Source: Microtetraspora sp. NBRC 13810 (lineage in GTDB: Bacteria > Actinomycetota > Actinomycetes > Streptosporangiales > Streptosporangiaceae). From it: a stretch of 64,000 bases of DNA. The translations under genes were made by a program, and so were the position numbers. The stretch covers positions 98,762 through 162,761 of the forward strand of contig NZ_BSRQ01000022.1 in the NCBI RefSeq assembly GCF_030268685.1. The letters run 5' to 3'. Shown one piece after another: positions 18,323-25,890 of this stretch (its first letter is position 1; the number at the start of each line of letters is the position of its first letter). The notes under the pieces are model-generated. The model saw only the letters and a list, made by a program, of their open reading frames with translations, was not told where the DNA came from and searched no databases.

Positions 18323-19171
18323 TCAGGACAGCCGTCGTAGCAGGGACCGCAGGCCCGGAGGGTCCGGCGGCTCACCGGCCTGGTGCGCGGAGCGGAACTC
18401 GCGCGGGGACCGGCCGAACGCGGCGCGGAACCGGCGGGAGAAGTGCAGCGGGTCGGTGAAGCCGCAGTCGCGGGCCACCACCGTGACGGTCATGTTGCTG
18501 CGCAGGAGGAGGGTGCGCGCGCGGGCCAGCCGTACGAGTTCGAGGGCCGCCGCGGGCGGGTGGCCGAAGTGGCGGGTGAACAGCCGCGAGATGTGGGTCC
18601 TGGACACCAGGGCCGCGGCGGCGAGCTCGTCCACGGCGACGCCGCGCATGCCGCCGGCGGCCCAGGTGGCGCGCACCCAGTCGAGGGCCGCCGCGAGCGC
18701 GGCCGGCTCCGGCCGGTCGCGCCGTTCCGGCAGCGGCCCCCGGACGAAGATGCCGATCAGCGTGCCCAGCACCTCCTCGATCCGGTCCCGCGAGCCGGTC
18801 CCGCCCTCGTCGGCCAGCCACAGCAGGTAGGAGAGCAGACCGGCGAGGGGGCTCGGCGCGGCGGTGGGGCGGACCAGGGGCCAGCCGCCGGTGTCCACCT
18901 CCGGGCTGATCGAGACGTGCACGTAGCCGTGCGCGCACGGGGAACGCGCGTCCCAGGCGAACTCGTCCCGCATCCCGGGCCGGACCAGCAGAAGGTCGCC
19001 GGGGGCCAGCTCGCGCTCGTCCGGCACGTCGAGCCGCCGCCAGCGGGCCGTGCCCGTCACCATCCACACCAGCTCGAAGTCCACCAGGGTGCGCGGGCCG
19101 AAGGTCGCCCCGCGCGAGTAGTGGGCGACCGTGGGCGGCTGCCTGCCGATCCTGCACCTGAGCGGGGTCAC
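18323..19171 (-). CDS. AraC-family transcriptional regulator
   Basis: A 282-residue regulator with an N-terminal cupin-like effector domain (LAPGDLLLVRPGMRDEFAW) and a C-terminal pair of helix-turn-helices (VAVDELAAAALVSRTHISRLFTRHFG and MTVTVVARDCGFTDPLHFSRRFRAAFGRSPREFR). The start GTG at 19171 has GGA about 8 bases upstream. It is divergent from the dioxygenase at 19237 and probably controls it; its 3' end converges on the sialidase-like gene 5 bases away. Confidence 0.92.
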   Translation of the reverse strand: MTPLRCRIGRQPPTVAHYSRGATFGPRTLVDFELVWMVTGTARWRRLDVPDERELAPGDLLLVRPGMRDEFAWDARSPCAHGYVHVSISPEVDTGGWPLVRPTAAPSPLAGLLSYLLWLADEGGTGSRDRIEEVLGTLIGIFVRGPLPERRDRPEPAALAAALDWVRATWAAGGMRGVAVDELAAAALVSRTHISRLFTRHFGHPPAAALELVRLARARTLLLRSNMTVTVVARDCGFTDPLHFSRRFRAAFGRSPREFRSAHQAGEPPDPPGLRSLLRRLS

Positions 19172-19236
19172 GATCGTCCATGTTCGTGTACGGCACGACC
19201 ATGGTCAACCCGGTCCCCGCCCGGCATCCTCGATAC

Positions 19237-20103
19237 ATGACGATTTCCACAGACACCCCCTCTGACCTGCGGCGACGTTATGAGCAGGACGGGTACGCAA
19301 CCGTCCCCGGCATCCTCTCCGCCGACGAGACCGAGGCGTTGCGGGCCGAGACGCTGCGGATCTACAAGGGTGAATGCGGTCAGGTCGAGGGCCTGCTGCC
19401 CGCCGCTCCCGGCGACACCGGCGACACGCTCCTGCGGCGCTACATCTGCGTCCACCACCCGCACAAGATCTCGTCGGTGATCAGGGACACCCTGGCCCAC
19501 CCGAGGATCGTCGACGTCCTCGTCCGGCTGATCGGCCCCGATGTCAAGGCGATGCAGTCCATGCTGTTCACCAAGGGGGAGGGCAAGCCCGGCCAGGCGT
19601 GGCACCAGGACGAGTTCTTCATCCCGACCCGCGACCGCTCGCTCACCGCGGCGTGGATCGCCCTCGACGACGCCACCGTGGAGAACGGGTGCCTGTGGGT
19701 GCTGCCCGGCTCGCACGCGCCGGGGATCATCTACCCCGACCGCGAGCACGACGACGAGCGGTTCGACTGCACCGTCGAGTCCTACGGCTTCCCCTACGCC
19801 GACGGCGACGCGGTGCCGGTCGAGGTCGCCGCGGGCACGGCCGTCTTCTTCAACGGTTATCTGCTGCACCGCTCGCTGCCCAACACCGGGCGGCACGGGC
19901 TGCGCCGGGCACTGGCCAACCACTACATGAACGCGCGGTCCCCGCTGCCGTGGCAGTCCCCGCCGCCCGGTGTCCACGTCGGCAAGTACGACTTCCGGGA
20001 CGTGGTCATCGTCGCGGGCGAGGACCCGTACGCCTACAAGGGGTACCGGGACATCGCGCGGCCGCACGTCCGCCGCGACCGGGACGGCGGCTGCGATCGC
20101 TGA
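19237..20103 (+). CDS. Phytanoyl-CoA dioxygenase (PhyH) family protein
   Basis: A 288-residue non-haem Fe(II)/2-oxoglutarate oxygenase. The iron triad is visible: His and Asp in AWHQDEFF and the distal His in YLLHRSLPN, with the 2-oxoglutarate-binding Arg shortly after. It begins with the family's RRRYEQDGYATVPGILSADE. I start it at the ATG 19237 because family similarity begins there; in-frame ATGs at 19180 and 19201 would add an unrelated tail, and none has a strong ribosome site. The divergent AraC regulator suggests inducible expression. The substrate is unknown. Confidence 0.88.
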   Translation: MTISTDTPSDLRRRYEQDGYATVPGILSADETEALRAETLRIYKGECGQVEGLLPAAPGDTGDTLLRRYICVHHPHKISSVIRDTLAHPRIVDVLVRLIGPDVKAMQSMLFTKGEGKPGQAWHQDEFFIPTRDRSLTAAWIALDDATVENGCLWVLPGSHAPGIIYPDREHDDERFDCTVESYGFPYADGDAVPVEVAAGTAVFFNGYLLHRSLPNTGRHGLRRALANHYMNARSPLPWQSPPPGVHVGKYDFRDVVIVAGEDPYAYKGYRDIARPHVRRDRDGGCDR

Positions 20104-20125
20104 ACTGCCGCCGGTGGACGGGCGG

Positions 20126-20156
20126 CGGCCCGGTCCCGCGAGGCCCGGCCGGGCCG
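20126..20156. terminator. Candidate hairpin between convergent genes
   Basis: CGGCCCGG (20126-20133) pairs with CCGGGCCG (20149-20156) in the 68-base gap between the convergent PhyH and hydrolase genes. No T-run. Confidence 0.35.
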
Positions 20157-20171
20157 TCCCCGGCTCCGTGG

Positions 20172-21044
20172 TCAGGCCGTCAGGAACTTGAGGATCCGCC
20201 GGTTCACCTCCTCGGGCTGCTCCAGGAACGGGAAGTGGCCCACCCCGTCGAGGAGGGCGCCGTCCGAGCCCGCGGGCAGCGCGTCGACGATGTCGGCGAG
20301 CGTCCGCGCGTCGACCACCGGGTCCTCGCTGCCGTGCAGGTAGAGCGTCGGCTGGGTGGGCAGGTCGGCCAGCACGGCTCCCATCGTCCACCGGTCGGTT
20401 CCGAAGGTCTCGGGGTGGAAGTTGTCCCGGTAGAGGCCGAGGCCCGAACGCAGGTTGGCCGGCGCCCGCAGCGCGTCCTTCCCGGCCTGCCGGTCCTCGG
20501 TGGAGTCGAAGCCGGGGACGGATCCGCTCCAGTGCCGCCACAGCCAGTCGAGGTAGGCGAAGTCGTTCACCGGCACGATCTGGTCCGCGACGCCCATCTG
20601 GAAGAAGTAGAAGTGGCTGTTCTTGTGGATCTGGACGGGATCGGTGGCCTTGCGGTCGTAGAACCGGACCGGCGGCACGTCGGCCACCACGACCTTCGAC
20701 CAGCGTTCGGGCGCGTGCGCCGCGGCGCCCCAGGTGGCGAAGCCGCCCCAGTCGTGCCCGACGATGACCGCGTTCGCGTCGCCGCCGAGTTCCTCGTGCA
20801 GGCTGTTGGCGTCGGCGATCAGGTCGGCGATCCGCATGCTGCCGTCCGGCGGCACCTGGGTCGGGGCGAAGCCCCGCAGGGCCGGGGCGACGGCCCGGTA
20901 CCCCGCCTCGGCAAGGACGGGCATCAGGTGCCGGTACATGCTCGGGGCCTCGGGGAAGCCGTGCAGCAGCAGCGCCAGCGGCCCCTCCCCCTCCTCCAGG
21001 TAGGCGAAGTCGATCCCGTTGGCGGTGACGTGCTTGTGGCGCAT
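20172..21044 (-). CDS. Alpha/beta hydrolase (haloalkane dehalogenase/epoxide hydrolase-like)
   Basis: A 290-residue alpha/beta hydrolase. The oxyanion segment is LLLHGFPEAP, the nucleophile elbow VIVGHDWGGFATW has Asp as nucleophile as in epoxide hydrolases and dehalogenases, and the catalytic His is in DGVGHFPFLEQPEE. The cap region is rich in Trp and Tyr (YLDWLWRHW). It is divergent from a TetR gene with two operators between them, so it is probably the repressor's target, induced by a toxic lipophilic compound. Confidence 0.9.
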   Translation of the reverse strand: MRHKHVTANGIDFAYLEEGEGPLALLLHGFPEAPSMYRHLMPVLAEAGYRAVAPALRGFAPTQVPPDGSMRIADLIADANSLHEELGGDANAVIVGHDWGGFATWGAAAHAPERWSKVVVADVPPVRFYDRKATDPVQIHKNSHFYFFQMGVADQIVPVNDFAYLDWLWRHWSGSVPGFDSTEDRQAGKDALRAPANLRSGLGLYRDNFHPETFGTDRWTMGAVLADLPTQPTLYLHGSEDPVVDARTLADIVDALPAGSDGALLDGVGHFPFLEQPEEVNRRILKFLTA

Positions 21045-21070
21045 TGCCTGTTACTCCTTGCTCGGTTCTC

Positions 21071-21124
21071 TGTAACGAACGTTCTAACCAGAACCTAGCA
21101 CGTGTGTAACGAACGCTCCAACCA
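21071..21124. promoter_or_regulatory. Two TetR operator copies between hydrolase and TetR genes
   Basis: TGTAACGAACGTTCTAACCA (21071-21090) and TGTAACGAACGCTCCAACCA (21105-21124) differ at only two positions and are spaced 34 bases apart. The first contains the perfect palindrome GAACGTTC. Both lie between the two divergent starts. Confidence 0.75.
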
Positions 21125-21137
21125 GTACTGTGGTGAG

Positions 21138-21743
21138 ATGAACGACACGACACTGCCGGCTCAGGCCGACCCCGCCCTCGGAACCCGCGAGCGTCTCGTC
21201 CGGACGACCTCACGGCTGATGCAGCGGCAGGGCTACGAAGGAACCGGGATCAAGCAGATCTCCCGGGAAGCCGGCGTCGCGCTCAGCTCGGTCTACCACT
21301 TCTTCCCCAGCGGCAAGCAGGAGCTCGCCGCCGAGGCGGTCCGGCACGCCGACCTGGAGTTCGCCGGCATCCTGCGCGAGGCGCTGACCGCCGAGGCCGA
21401 TCCGGCCGAGGCGATGATCGCGTGCACCCGGATACTCGCCACCTACCTGCGTGACTCCGACTGGCTCGACGGTTGCCCGATCACCGCCACCGCCCTGGAG
21501 ACATCCGGCCGCGTCCCCGACATCCACCAGGCCGTCGTCGACGCCTTCGCACACTGGCGGGAGCTCGTCGCCGAGAAACTGCGCGGCACCGGCATCGCCG
21601 AGGACGACATCCCCGACCTCGCCCACACGGTGATCAACACTCTGGAGGGCGCGGAACTCGCCGCGCAGGTCTCCAGGAGCGAGCAGCCCCTGGAGATCGC
21701 CGGCCGCCACCTCGCCCGGTTGATCGACTCCTACCGGGGCTGA
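21138..21743 (+). CDS. TetR-family transcriptional repressor
   Basis: A 201-residue repressor. The N-terminal helix-turn-helix is typical (TRERLVRTTSRLMQRQGYEGTGIKQISREAGVALSSVYHFFPSGK spans about residues 15-60), followed by a ligand-binding helical domain (DWLDGCPITATALE, as in the LmrA/YxaF-type C-terminus). The ATG at 21138 was chosen because the in-frame upstream GTG at 21102 would lie inside the operator. Likely represses itself and the divergent hydrolase. Confidence 0.93.
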   Translation: MNDTTLPAQADPALGTRERLVRTTSRLMQRQGYEGTGIKQISREAGVALSSVYHFFPSGKQELAAEAVRHADLEFAGILREALTAEADPAEAMIACTRILATYLRDSDWLDGCPITATALETSGRVPDIHQAVVDAFAHWRELVAEKLRGTGIAEDDIPDLAHTVINTLEGAELAAQVSRSEQPLEIAGRHLARLIDSYRG

Positions 21744-21811
21744 CCTCCCGGGGCCCGCGCACCCGAGGGGGCCTGCGGCGCGACTCCCGGCGGTCGCCGA
21801 GCGGGTCCCGG

Positions 21812-22246
21812 TCAGCCGGCCCAGGGGCCGATCCCGGACACCCGCCTCACCCGGACCCGGCCGATGAGCGCGGTCGGCGACAAGCGGTTGTCGAAGGGGT
21901 AGTCGGTGCCGAGGTACCTTCGCGCCTGCCGATCCATGAAGGCGGCGAATCGGTCGGGGATGCCCGGGCCCTCGAAGGTCACGGTGCCGCGGACGACCAG
22001 GTGCTGCCGCAGTCCCTCCGGCGTGTTCCCCTCATCCTCCACCATCACCGTGACCCGCGGGTCCGCCCGCAGGTTGCGGACCTTGACCCGGTGATCCTCC
22101 ACGCCGAACACCAGGTCGTCGCCGTCCCGCGACACCCACATGAGGCTGACCTGGGGCGAGCCGTCGGGATTGACGGTGACGAAGGTGGCATACCGGTCGG
22201 TCTCGAACAGCCGATACGCGCTCGGCGGAATCTTCTGATCGCTCAT
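21812..22246 (-). CDS. PPOX-class (pyridoxamine oxidase-fold) protein, probably F420-dependent
   Basis: A 144-residue split-barrel flavin/deazaflavin protein. It has the class pattern FETDRYATFVTVNPDGSPQVSLMWVSRDGDDLVFG and KVRNLRADPRVTVMVEDE. Actinobacterial members mostly use coenzyme F420 to reduce small substrates. The ATG at 22246 was chosen since family similarity starts there; longer in-frame starts run back through the divergent HxlR gene. An operator separates it from that regulator. Confidence 0.88.
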   Translation of the reverse strand: MSDQKIPPSAYRLFETDRYATFVTVNPDGSPQVSLMWVSRDGDDLVFGVEDHRVKVRNLRADPRVTVMVEDEGNTPEGLRQHLVVRGTVTFEGPGIPDRFAAFMDRQARRYLGTDYPFDNRLSPTALIGRVRVRRVSGIGPWAG

Positions 22247-22269
22247 GGCGCCACTGTAGGCAGCCCGAT

Positions 22270-22287
22270 GGGAACCGATCGGTACCC
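22270..22287. promoter_or_regulatory. Palindromic operator between HxlR and PPOX genes
   Basis: GGGAACCGATCGGTACCC is an 18-base palindrome with one mismatched pair, 9 bases before the HxlR start and 24 bases before the PPOX start. The half-site GGGAACC recurs at 22289-22295. Confidence 0.6.
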
Positions 22288-22295
22288 TGGGAACC

Positions 22296-22646
22296 ATGGG
22301 TGACTTCAACCGCCCCGGCGACGTCTTCCTCGCCGACTGCCCGGCCAGGCTGGCGGTCGAGGTCATCGCCGACAAGTGGTCGGTCGTCGTGCTCTACGCG
22401 CTCAGCCGCGGGCCACGCCGGCACGGCGAACTCGTCGAGCTGATCGGCGGAATCTCCAAGAAGATGCTCACCCAGACGCTACGCCGGCTGCAGCGATACG
22501 GGCTGGTCGGCAGGGAGGCGTACGCCGAGGTGCCCCCGCGGGTCGAATACTCCCTCACCGACCTCGGCACGACCCTGATCGAGCCGATCGCCATGCTCAC
22601 CAGGTGGGCTGAGGAGAACGGCGACGCCGTCCTGGCCGCCGGTTAA
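22296..22646 (+). CDS. HxlR-family winged-helix regulator
   Basis: A 116-residue MarR-like regulator: DKWSVVVLYALSRGPRRHGELVELIGGISKKMLTQTLRRLQRYGLV is spread over residues about 26-71, followed by the wing (PPRVEYSLTDLG). Cys15 sits in the usual place for a redox or ligand-sensing cysteine. Divergent from the PPOX gene, which it most likely controls. Confidence 0.92.
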   Translation: MGDFNRPGDVFLADCPARLAVEVIADKWSVVVLYALSRGPRRHGELVELIGGISKKMLTQTLRRLQRYGLVGREAYAEVPPRVEYSLTDLGTTLIEPIAMLTRWAEENGDAVLAAG

Positions 22647-22737
22647 GCCCCACCCCGCCGTCACCGGCGGAGCGCGTTCGACGGGGCACAGGCCCCCGTT
22701 TCAGAAAGTTTTCAGAGAGGAACCGCGCGAAGGCGGC

Positions 22738-22893
22738 CAGCGGACGTCCGCCGCCCCGGAGGAGCCCCGGCCGGAGCCGAAGGAGACGACAGAGGCGGGC
22801 ACCCGGCTCCGGCTCGGCGAGCAGGCGATCCTGCCGGTACCGGGACGGGACCATCGGGATCACCGTGACCGCCGTCGAGAGACGTCCGATTCG
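22738..22893 (+). pseudogene. Remnant of a secreted beta-sandwich protein gene
   Basis: One frame reads PKETTEAGTRLRLGEQAILPV and, after a one-base shift at about 22837, another continues YRDGTIGITVTAVERRP. Together this matches the typical LKLGETAVVPY-x-GTIGITVTSVEKGD core of actinomycete secreted/lipoproteins (the DUF4352-like type). No signal peptide, start or downstream half can be found, and the coding likeness ends next to an 18-base inverted repeat. The call is by pattern recall only. Confidence 0.4.
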
Positions 22894-22960
22894 GACGGCA
22901 GGCGTGGCGGTACGGCTGTCGCGGGAAGCCCCGGCGGACGGTCGTACCGCCACGCCTGCC
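22883..22960. repeat. Long perfect inverted repeat
   Basis: GGCAGGCGTGGCGGTACG (22897-22914) is exactly inverted as CGTACCGCCACGCCTGCC (22943-22960) with a 28-base loop. A second palindrome, CGTCCGATTCGGACG (22883-22897), abuts it. It could be a terminator, a regulatory hairpin ahead of the liv operon, or a small inserted element. The rest of the 22961-23158 leader shows no gene; part of it stays in frame with the binding protein but does not look coding. Confidence 0.6.
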
Positions 22961-23158
22961 TTGGTGGGGAGCGGGTGCCGGCGCGGGCGATTCCCGCGAG
23001 GTCCGCTCGGCCGTCCACGGAGACGGCATGCCCGGACGGGCATGGCGCGGCAGCGAAAACACATTGGACGGGCATGTGTGGTGGCCCGCATCCTCGACCT
23101 ACATCAGCGTCACGCCGGCTGGGGGGACAGGGCGACGCCGCGCTATCTGGAGCACCAC

Positions 23159-24457
23159 ATGAATCGAAGACTGACAGGACTGACGGCCGCCATCGCGGTC
23201 TCCCTGAGCCTCACCGCCTGTTCCGGCTCAGGTGATCAGGAGGGTGCCGCGCAGCCGGCGAAGAAGACACAGATCTATCTGGTCGACGGCAACACCACCC
23301 AGTACGGCGACGAGTTCAAGGCCGGCACGTTCGACGGCGTGAAAGGGGTCATCCCGGGCGGGAAGTCGACCGGCGAGTTCCGCGATCGGCTGCTGTCCGT
23401 GGACCCCGGCCTGAAGGACTTCGCCTACGCGGTGGAGTCGTACGACTCGGTGATCGTGACGGCTCTGGCGGCGGAGGCGGCGAAGAGCGACAAGCCGAAC
23501 CTGATCGCCGCCAAGATGCGGGACGTCTCGAACGCGCCGGGCGAGAAGTGCACCACCTACGCGGCCTGCGCGAAGCTGCTCAGGGCCGGATCCGAGATCG
23601 ACTTCGACGGGCTGAGCGGCCCGATCGACCTGAACAGGACCGGCAGCCCGTCGGCCGCCTCCGTGGGCGTCTTCCAGTACGGCAAGGACAACACCTACCA
23701 GCCGATCGGCTACGAGACGGGCAAGGTGTCCGCCGACCCCGAACCGCTGCCGGAACAGGAGATCAGCGGATCGGGTGCGCCCGGGGACGGCCGGCTGGTG
23801 TTCGGCTCCCTGTTGCCGCAGACCGGCGACCTGTCCTATCTCGGCCCGCCGATGTCGGCCGGCGTGAAGGTGGCCGTGGACGAACTGAACGACCAGGGCG
23901 GGGTGCTGGGCGAGGACGTGCGGCTCGTCTCCGCGGACTCGGGCGACGGAACGCCCAACATCGCGCCCCAGGAGACCGACAAGCTGCTCGACCAGGACGC
24001 GGACGTCATCGTCGGGACTGCCTCGTCGAGCGTCTCGCTCAGCGTCCTCGACAAGATCGTGAACGCGGGAGTCCTCAACATCTCCCCCTCGGTGACCTCC
24101 CCCGCGTTCGACACCTTCCCCGACAGGGGACTCTTCTTCCGGCTGATGCAGTCGGACGCCTTGCAGGGCGGCGTGCTCGCCAACACGATGTCGAACGACG
24201 GCTACACCGACATCGCGATCCTCGTCCGGCAGGACGCGTGGGGGCAGGGGCTCGCCGCGGGCATCGAGGCGGCGTTCGGGGCGTCGGGCGGCAACGTCGT
24301 CGCCACCCGCTTCTACGCGGCGGACTCGGGCGGATTCACCGCCGAGGTCAACGCCGTCAAGGCGGCGGATCCGGACGCCATCGCGCTCGTCGGGTTCGAC
24401 GAGACCAAGAAGATCGTCCCTGAGCTGATCAAGGCCGGTCTCTGGATGGGTCGGTAG
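23159..24457 (+). CDS. Branched-chain-amino-acid-type ABC substrate-binding lipoprotein, circularly permuted
   Basis: A 432-residue binding protein of the LIV-BP/HAAT family, lipid-anchored at Cys21 (SLSLTAC). The two halves are in reversed order. Residues about 37-192 are the usual C-terminal half (TQIYLVDGNTTQYGDEF, GVKGVIPG, FAYAVESYDSVIVTALAAEA, GEKCTTYAACAKLL, VGVFQYGKDNTYQPIGY). After a linker (about 193-210) comes the usual N-terminal start (GRLVFGSLLPQTGDLSYLGPP), and the protein ends with GFDETKKIVPELIKAGL, which in normal members leads straight into IYLVDGN. Heading an operon with LivH, LivM, LivG and LivF, and next to an aromatic pathway, it may bind an aromatic acid. Confidence 0.88.
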   Translation: MNRRLTGLTAAIAVSLSLTACSGSGDQEGAAQPAKKTQIYLVDGNTTQYGDEFKAGTFDGVKGVIPGGKSTGEFRDRLLSVDPGLKDFAYAVESYDSVIVTALAAEAAKSDKPNLIAAKMRDVSNAPGEKCTTYAACAKLLRAGSEIDFDGLSGPIDLNRTGSPSAASVGVFQYGKDNTYQPIGYETGKVSADPEPLPEQEISGSGAPGDGRLVFGSLLPQTGDLSYLGPPMSAGVKVAVDELNDQGGVLGEDVRLVSADSGDGTPNIAPQETDKLLDQDADVIVGTASSSVSLSVLDKIVNAGVLNISPSVTSPAFDTFPDRGLFFRLMQSDALQGGVLANTMSNDGYTDIAILVRQDAWGQGLAAGIEAAFGASGGNVVATRFYAADSGGFTAEVNAVKAADPDAIALVGFDETKKIVPELIKAGLWMGR

Positions 24458-24496
24458 CACGGCCCGCGGGCCGTGGCGCCGAGTCGACGGCGCCAC
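24458..24496 (+). terminator. Double hairpin between binding-protein and LivH genes
   Basis: CACGGCCCGCGGGCCGTG (24458-24475) is a perfect palindrome directly after the stop; GTGGCGCC (24473-24480) then pairs with GGCGCCAC (24489-24496). Such intercistronic hairpins often protect the highly expressed binding-protein mRNA or attenuate read-through to the permease genes. Confidence 0.55.
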
Positions 24497-24535
24497 GGCG
24501 CCCATCCCCCTTCTCACCAGTACCTGGAGTTCCCC

Positions 24536-25876
24536 GTGCGGTTGCGTCCTGCCCTGTGTCTCGTCCTGCTCGTCATGGTCTTCCTCGGCGCCGGCTCCGC
24601 CGTGGCCGCGGCGGCGTCCACCGCCGCCCCGGCTGAAGTCCCGGCCGGAGTCACGACCGGAGTCACGGCCCGGGGCGACGACCCGGAAACCGTGAAGGTG
24701 ACGGGCAAGCTGGTCAACCGCGACGAGACGGGCACGACGCCGGTCGGCGGCGGCAAGGTGACGGTGACCGACGCGTCGGGCGTCGTGCACTCCGCCGTCA
24801 GCCGGCCGGACGGCGGTTTCTCGCTTGAGGTGCCGTTCAAGGTCGGGCCCATCTCGATCGCACTCGACGAGGGTTCGCTCCCGGACGGCGTGGCGTTGCG
24901 CGAGGGCGGCCGCAACCCGATCACCAGGACGGTCTCGGGCACCCTGCCGCTGACGGTCACCTTCGTGCTGGGCGAGGGCGACCGCCGGACGATGGGCTGG
25001 GCCGACCAGGTACCGCAGAGCCTGTTCAACGGCTTCTACTTCGGCCTGATCATCTCGCTCGGCGCGCTGGGGCTGTCGCTGATCTTCGGCACCACCCGGC
25101 TGACGAACTTCGCGCACGGCGAGATGGTGACGTTCGGCGCGCTCGTGACGTACGCGTTCAACGTGATGGGGGTCGACATCTGGCTGGCCGGACTGCTCGC
25201 GGTGGCCCTGGCCGGCGCGTTCGGGTTCGCGCAGGACCGGTTCTTCTGGCGCCCGATCCGGCGGCGGGGCACCGGCGTCGTCGCCATGATGATCATCTCG
25301 ATCGGGGTGCAGTTCATCCTGCGCAACGTCTACCAGTACTTCACCGGCGGGCGGACCGAGACGTATCGCCAGTACACGACGCCGGAGGGCCACCAGCTCG
25401 GCCCGATCACGTACACCGTCCGCGACGTGGTCTGCGCGGCGATCGCGCTGGTTTTGGTCGTCGGCGTGACGACCGCGCTCAAGCGGACCCGCCTGGGCCG
25501 TGCGACGCGCGCGGTGGCCGACAACCCGGCCCTCGCGGCGTCGACGGGCATCAACGTGAACCGGGTGATCACCACCGTGTGGTCCGTGGGCGCGCTGCTC
25601 GCCGCGACCTGCGGCCTGCTCCTCGGTTTCAGCCAGGCCGTGAAATTCGACCTCGGCGCGCTGCAACTCCTGGTGATGTTCGCCGCCATCACGGTGGGCG
25701 GGCTCGGGTCCGTGTGGGGGGCCGTCCTCGGCAGTCTGCTCGTGGGCACCCTGATCGAGATGTCGACGCTGGTCATCCCGTCCGAGCTCAAGGTGGCCGC
25801 CGCGCTGTTCCTGCTCATCGGCGTGCTCCTCGTCCGGCCGCAAGGACTCCTCGGGCGCGCACAGCGCATCGGTTGA
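24536..25876 (+). CDS. livH: LivH-type ABC permease with an N-terminal secreted-type domain
   Basis: A 446-residue permease. The C-terminal 300 residues are a standard LivH (SLFNGFYFGLIISLGALGLSLIFG, FAHGEMVTFGALVTY, AITVGGLGSVWGAVLGSLLVG). In front lies about 150 residues not found in classical LivH: a cleavable-looking signal segment (LCLVLLVMVFLGAGSAVAAA) and a beta-sandwich resembling carboxypeptidase-regulatory or Ig-like folds (VKVTGKLVNRDETGTTPVGGGKVTVTD, SRPDGGFSLEVPF). That part should sit outside the membrane, where it might dock the binding protein. The GTG at 24536 has GGAG 8 bases upstream. Confidence 0.9.
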   Translation: MRLRPALCLVLLVMVFLGAGSAVAAAASTAAPAEVPAGVTTGVTARGDDPETVKVTGKLVNRDETGTTPVGGGKVTVTDASGVVHSAVSRPDGGFSLEVPFKVGPISIALDEGSLPDGVALREGGRNPITRTVSGTLPLTVTFVLGEGDRRTMGWADQVPQSLFNGFYFGLIISLGALGLSLIFGTTRLTNFAHGEMVTFGALVTYAFNVMGVDIWLAGLLAVALAGAFGFAQDRFFWRPIRRRGTGVVAMMIISIGVQFILRNVYQYFTGGRTETYRQYTTPEGHQLGPITYTVRDVVCAAIALVLVVGVTTALKRTRLGRATRAVADNPALAASTGINVNRVITTVWSVGALLAATCGLLLGFSQAVKFDLGALQLLVMFAAITVGGLGSVWGAVLGSLLVGTLIEMSTLVIPSELKVAAALFLLIGVLLVRPQGLLGRAQRIG

Positions 25877-25890
25877 TCGAGAGGAATGAC

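Noticed and set aside
23228..25843. Minus-strand open frame of 871 codons opposite the liv genes
   Set aside because: His/Arg/Asp-rich low-complexity translation with no motif; the plus strand has full-length liv proteins.
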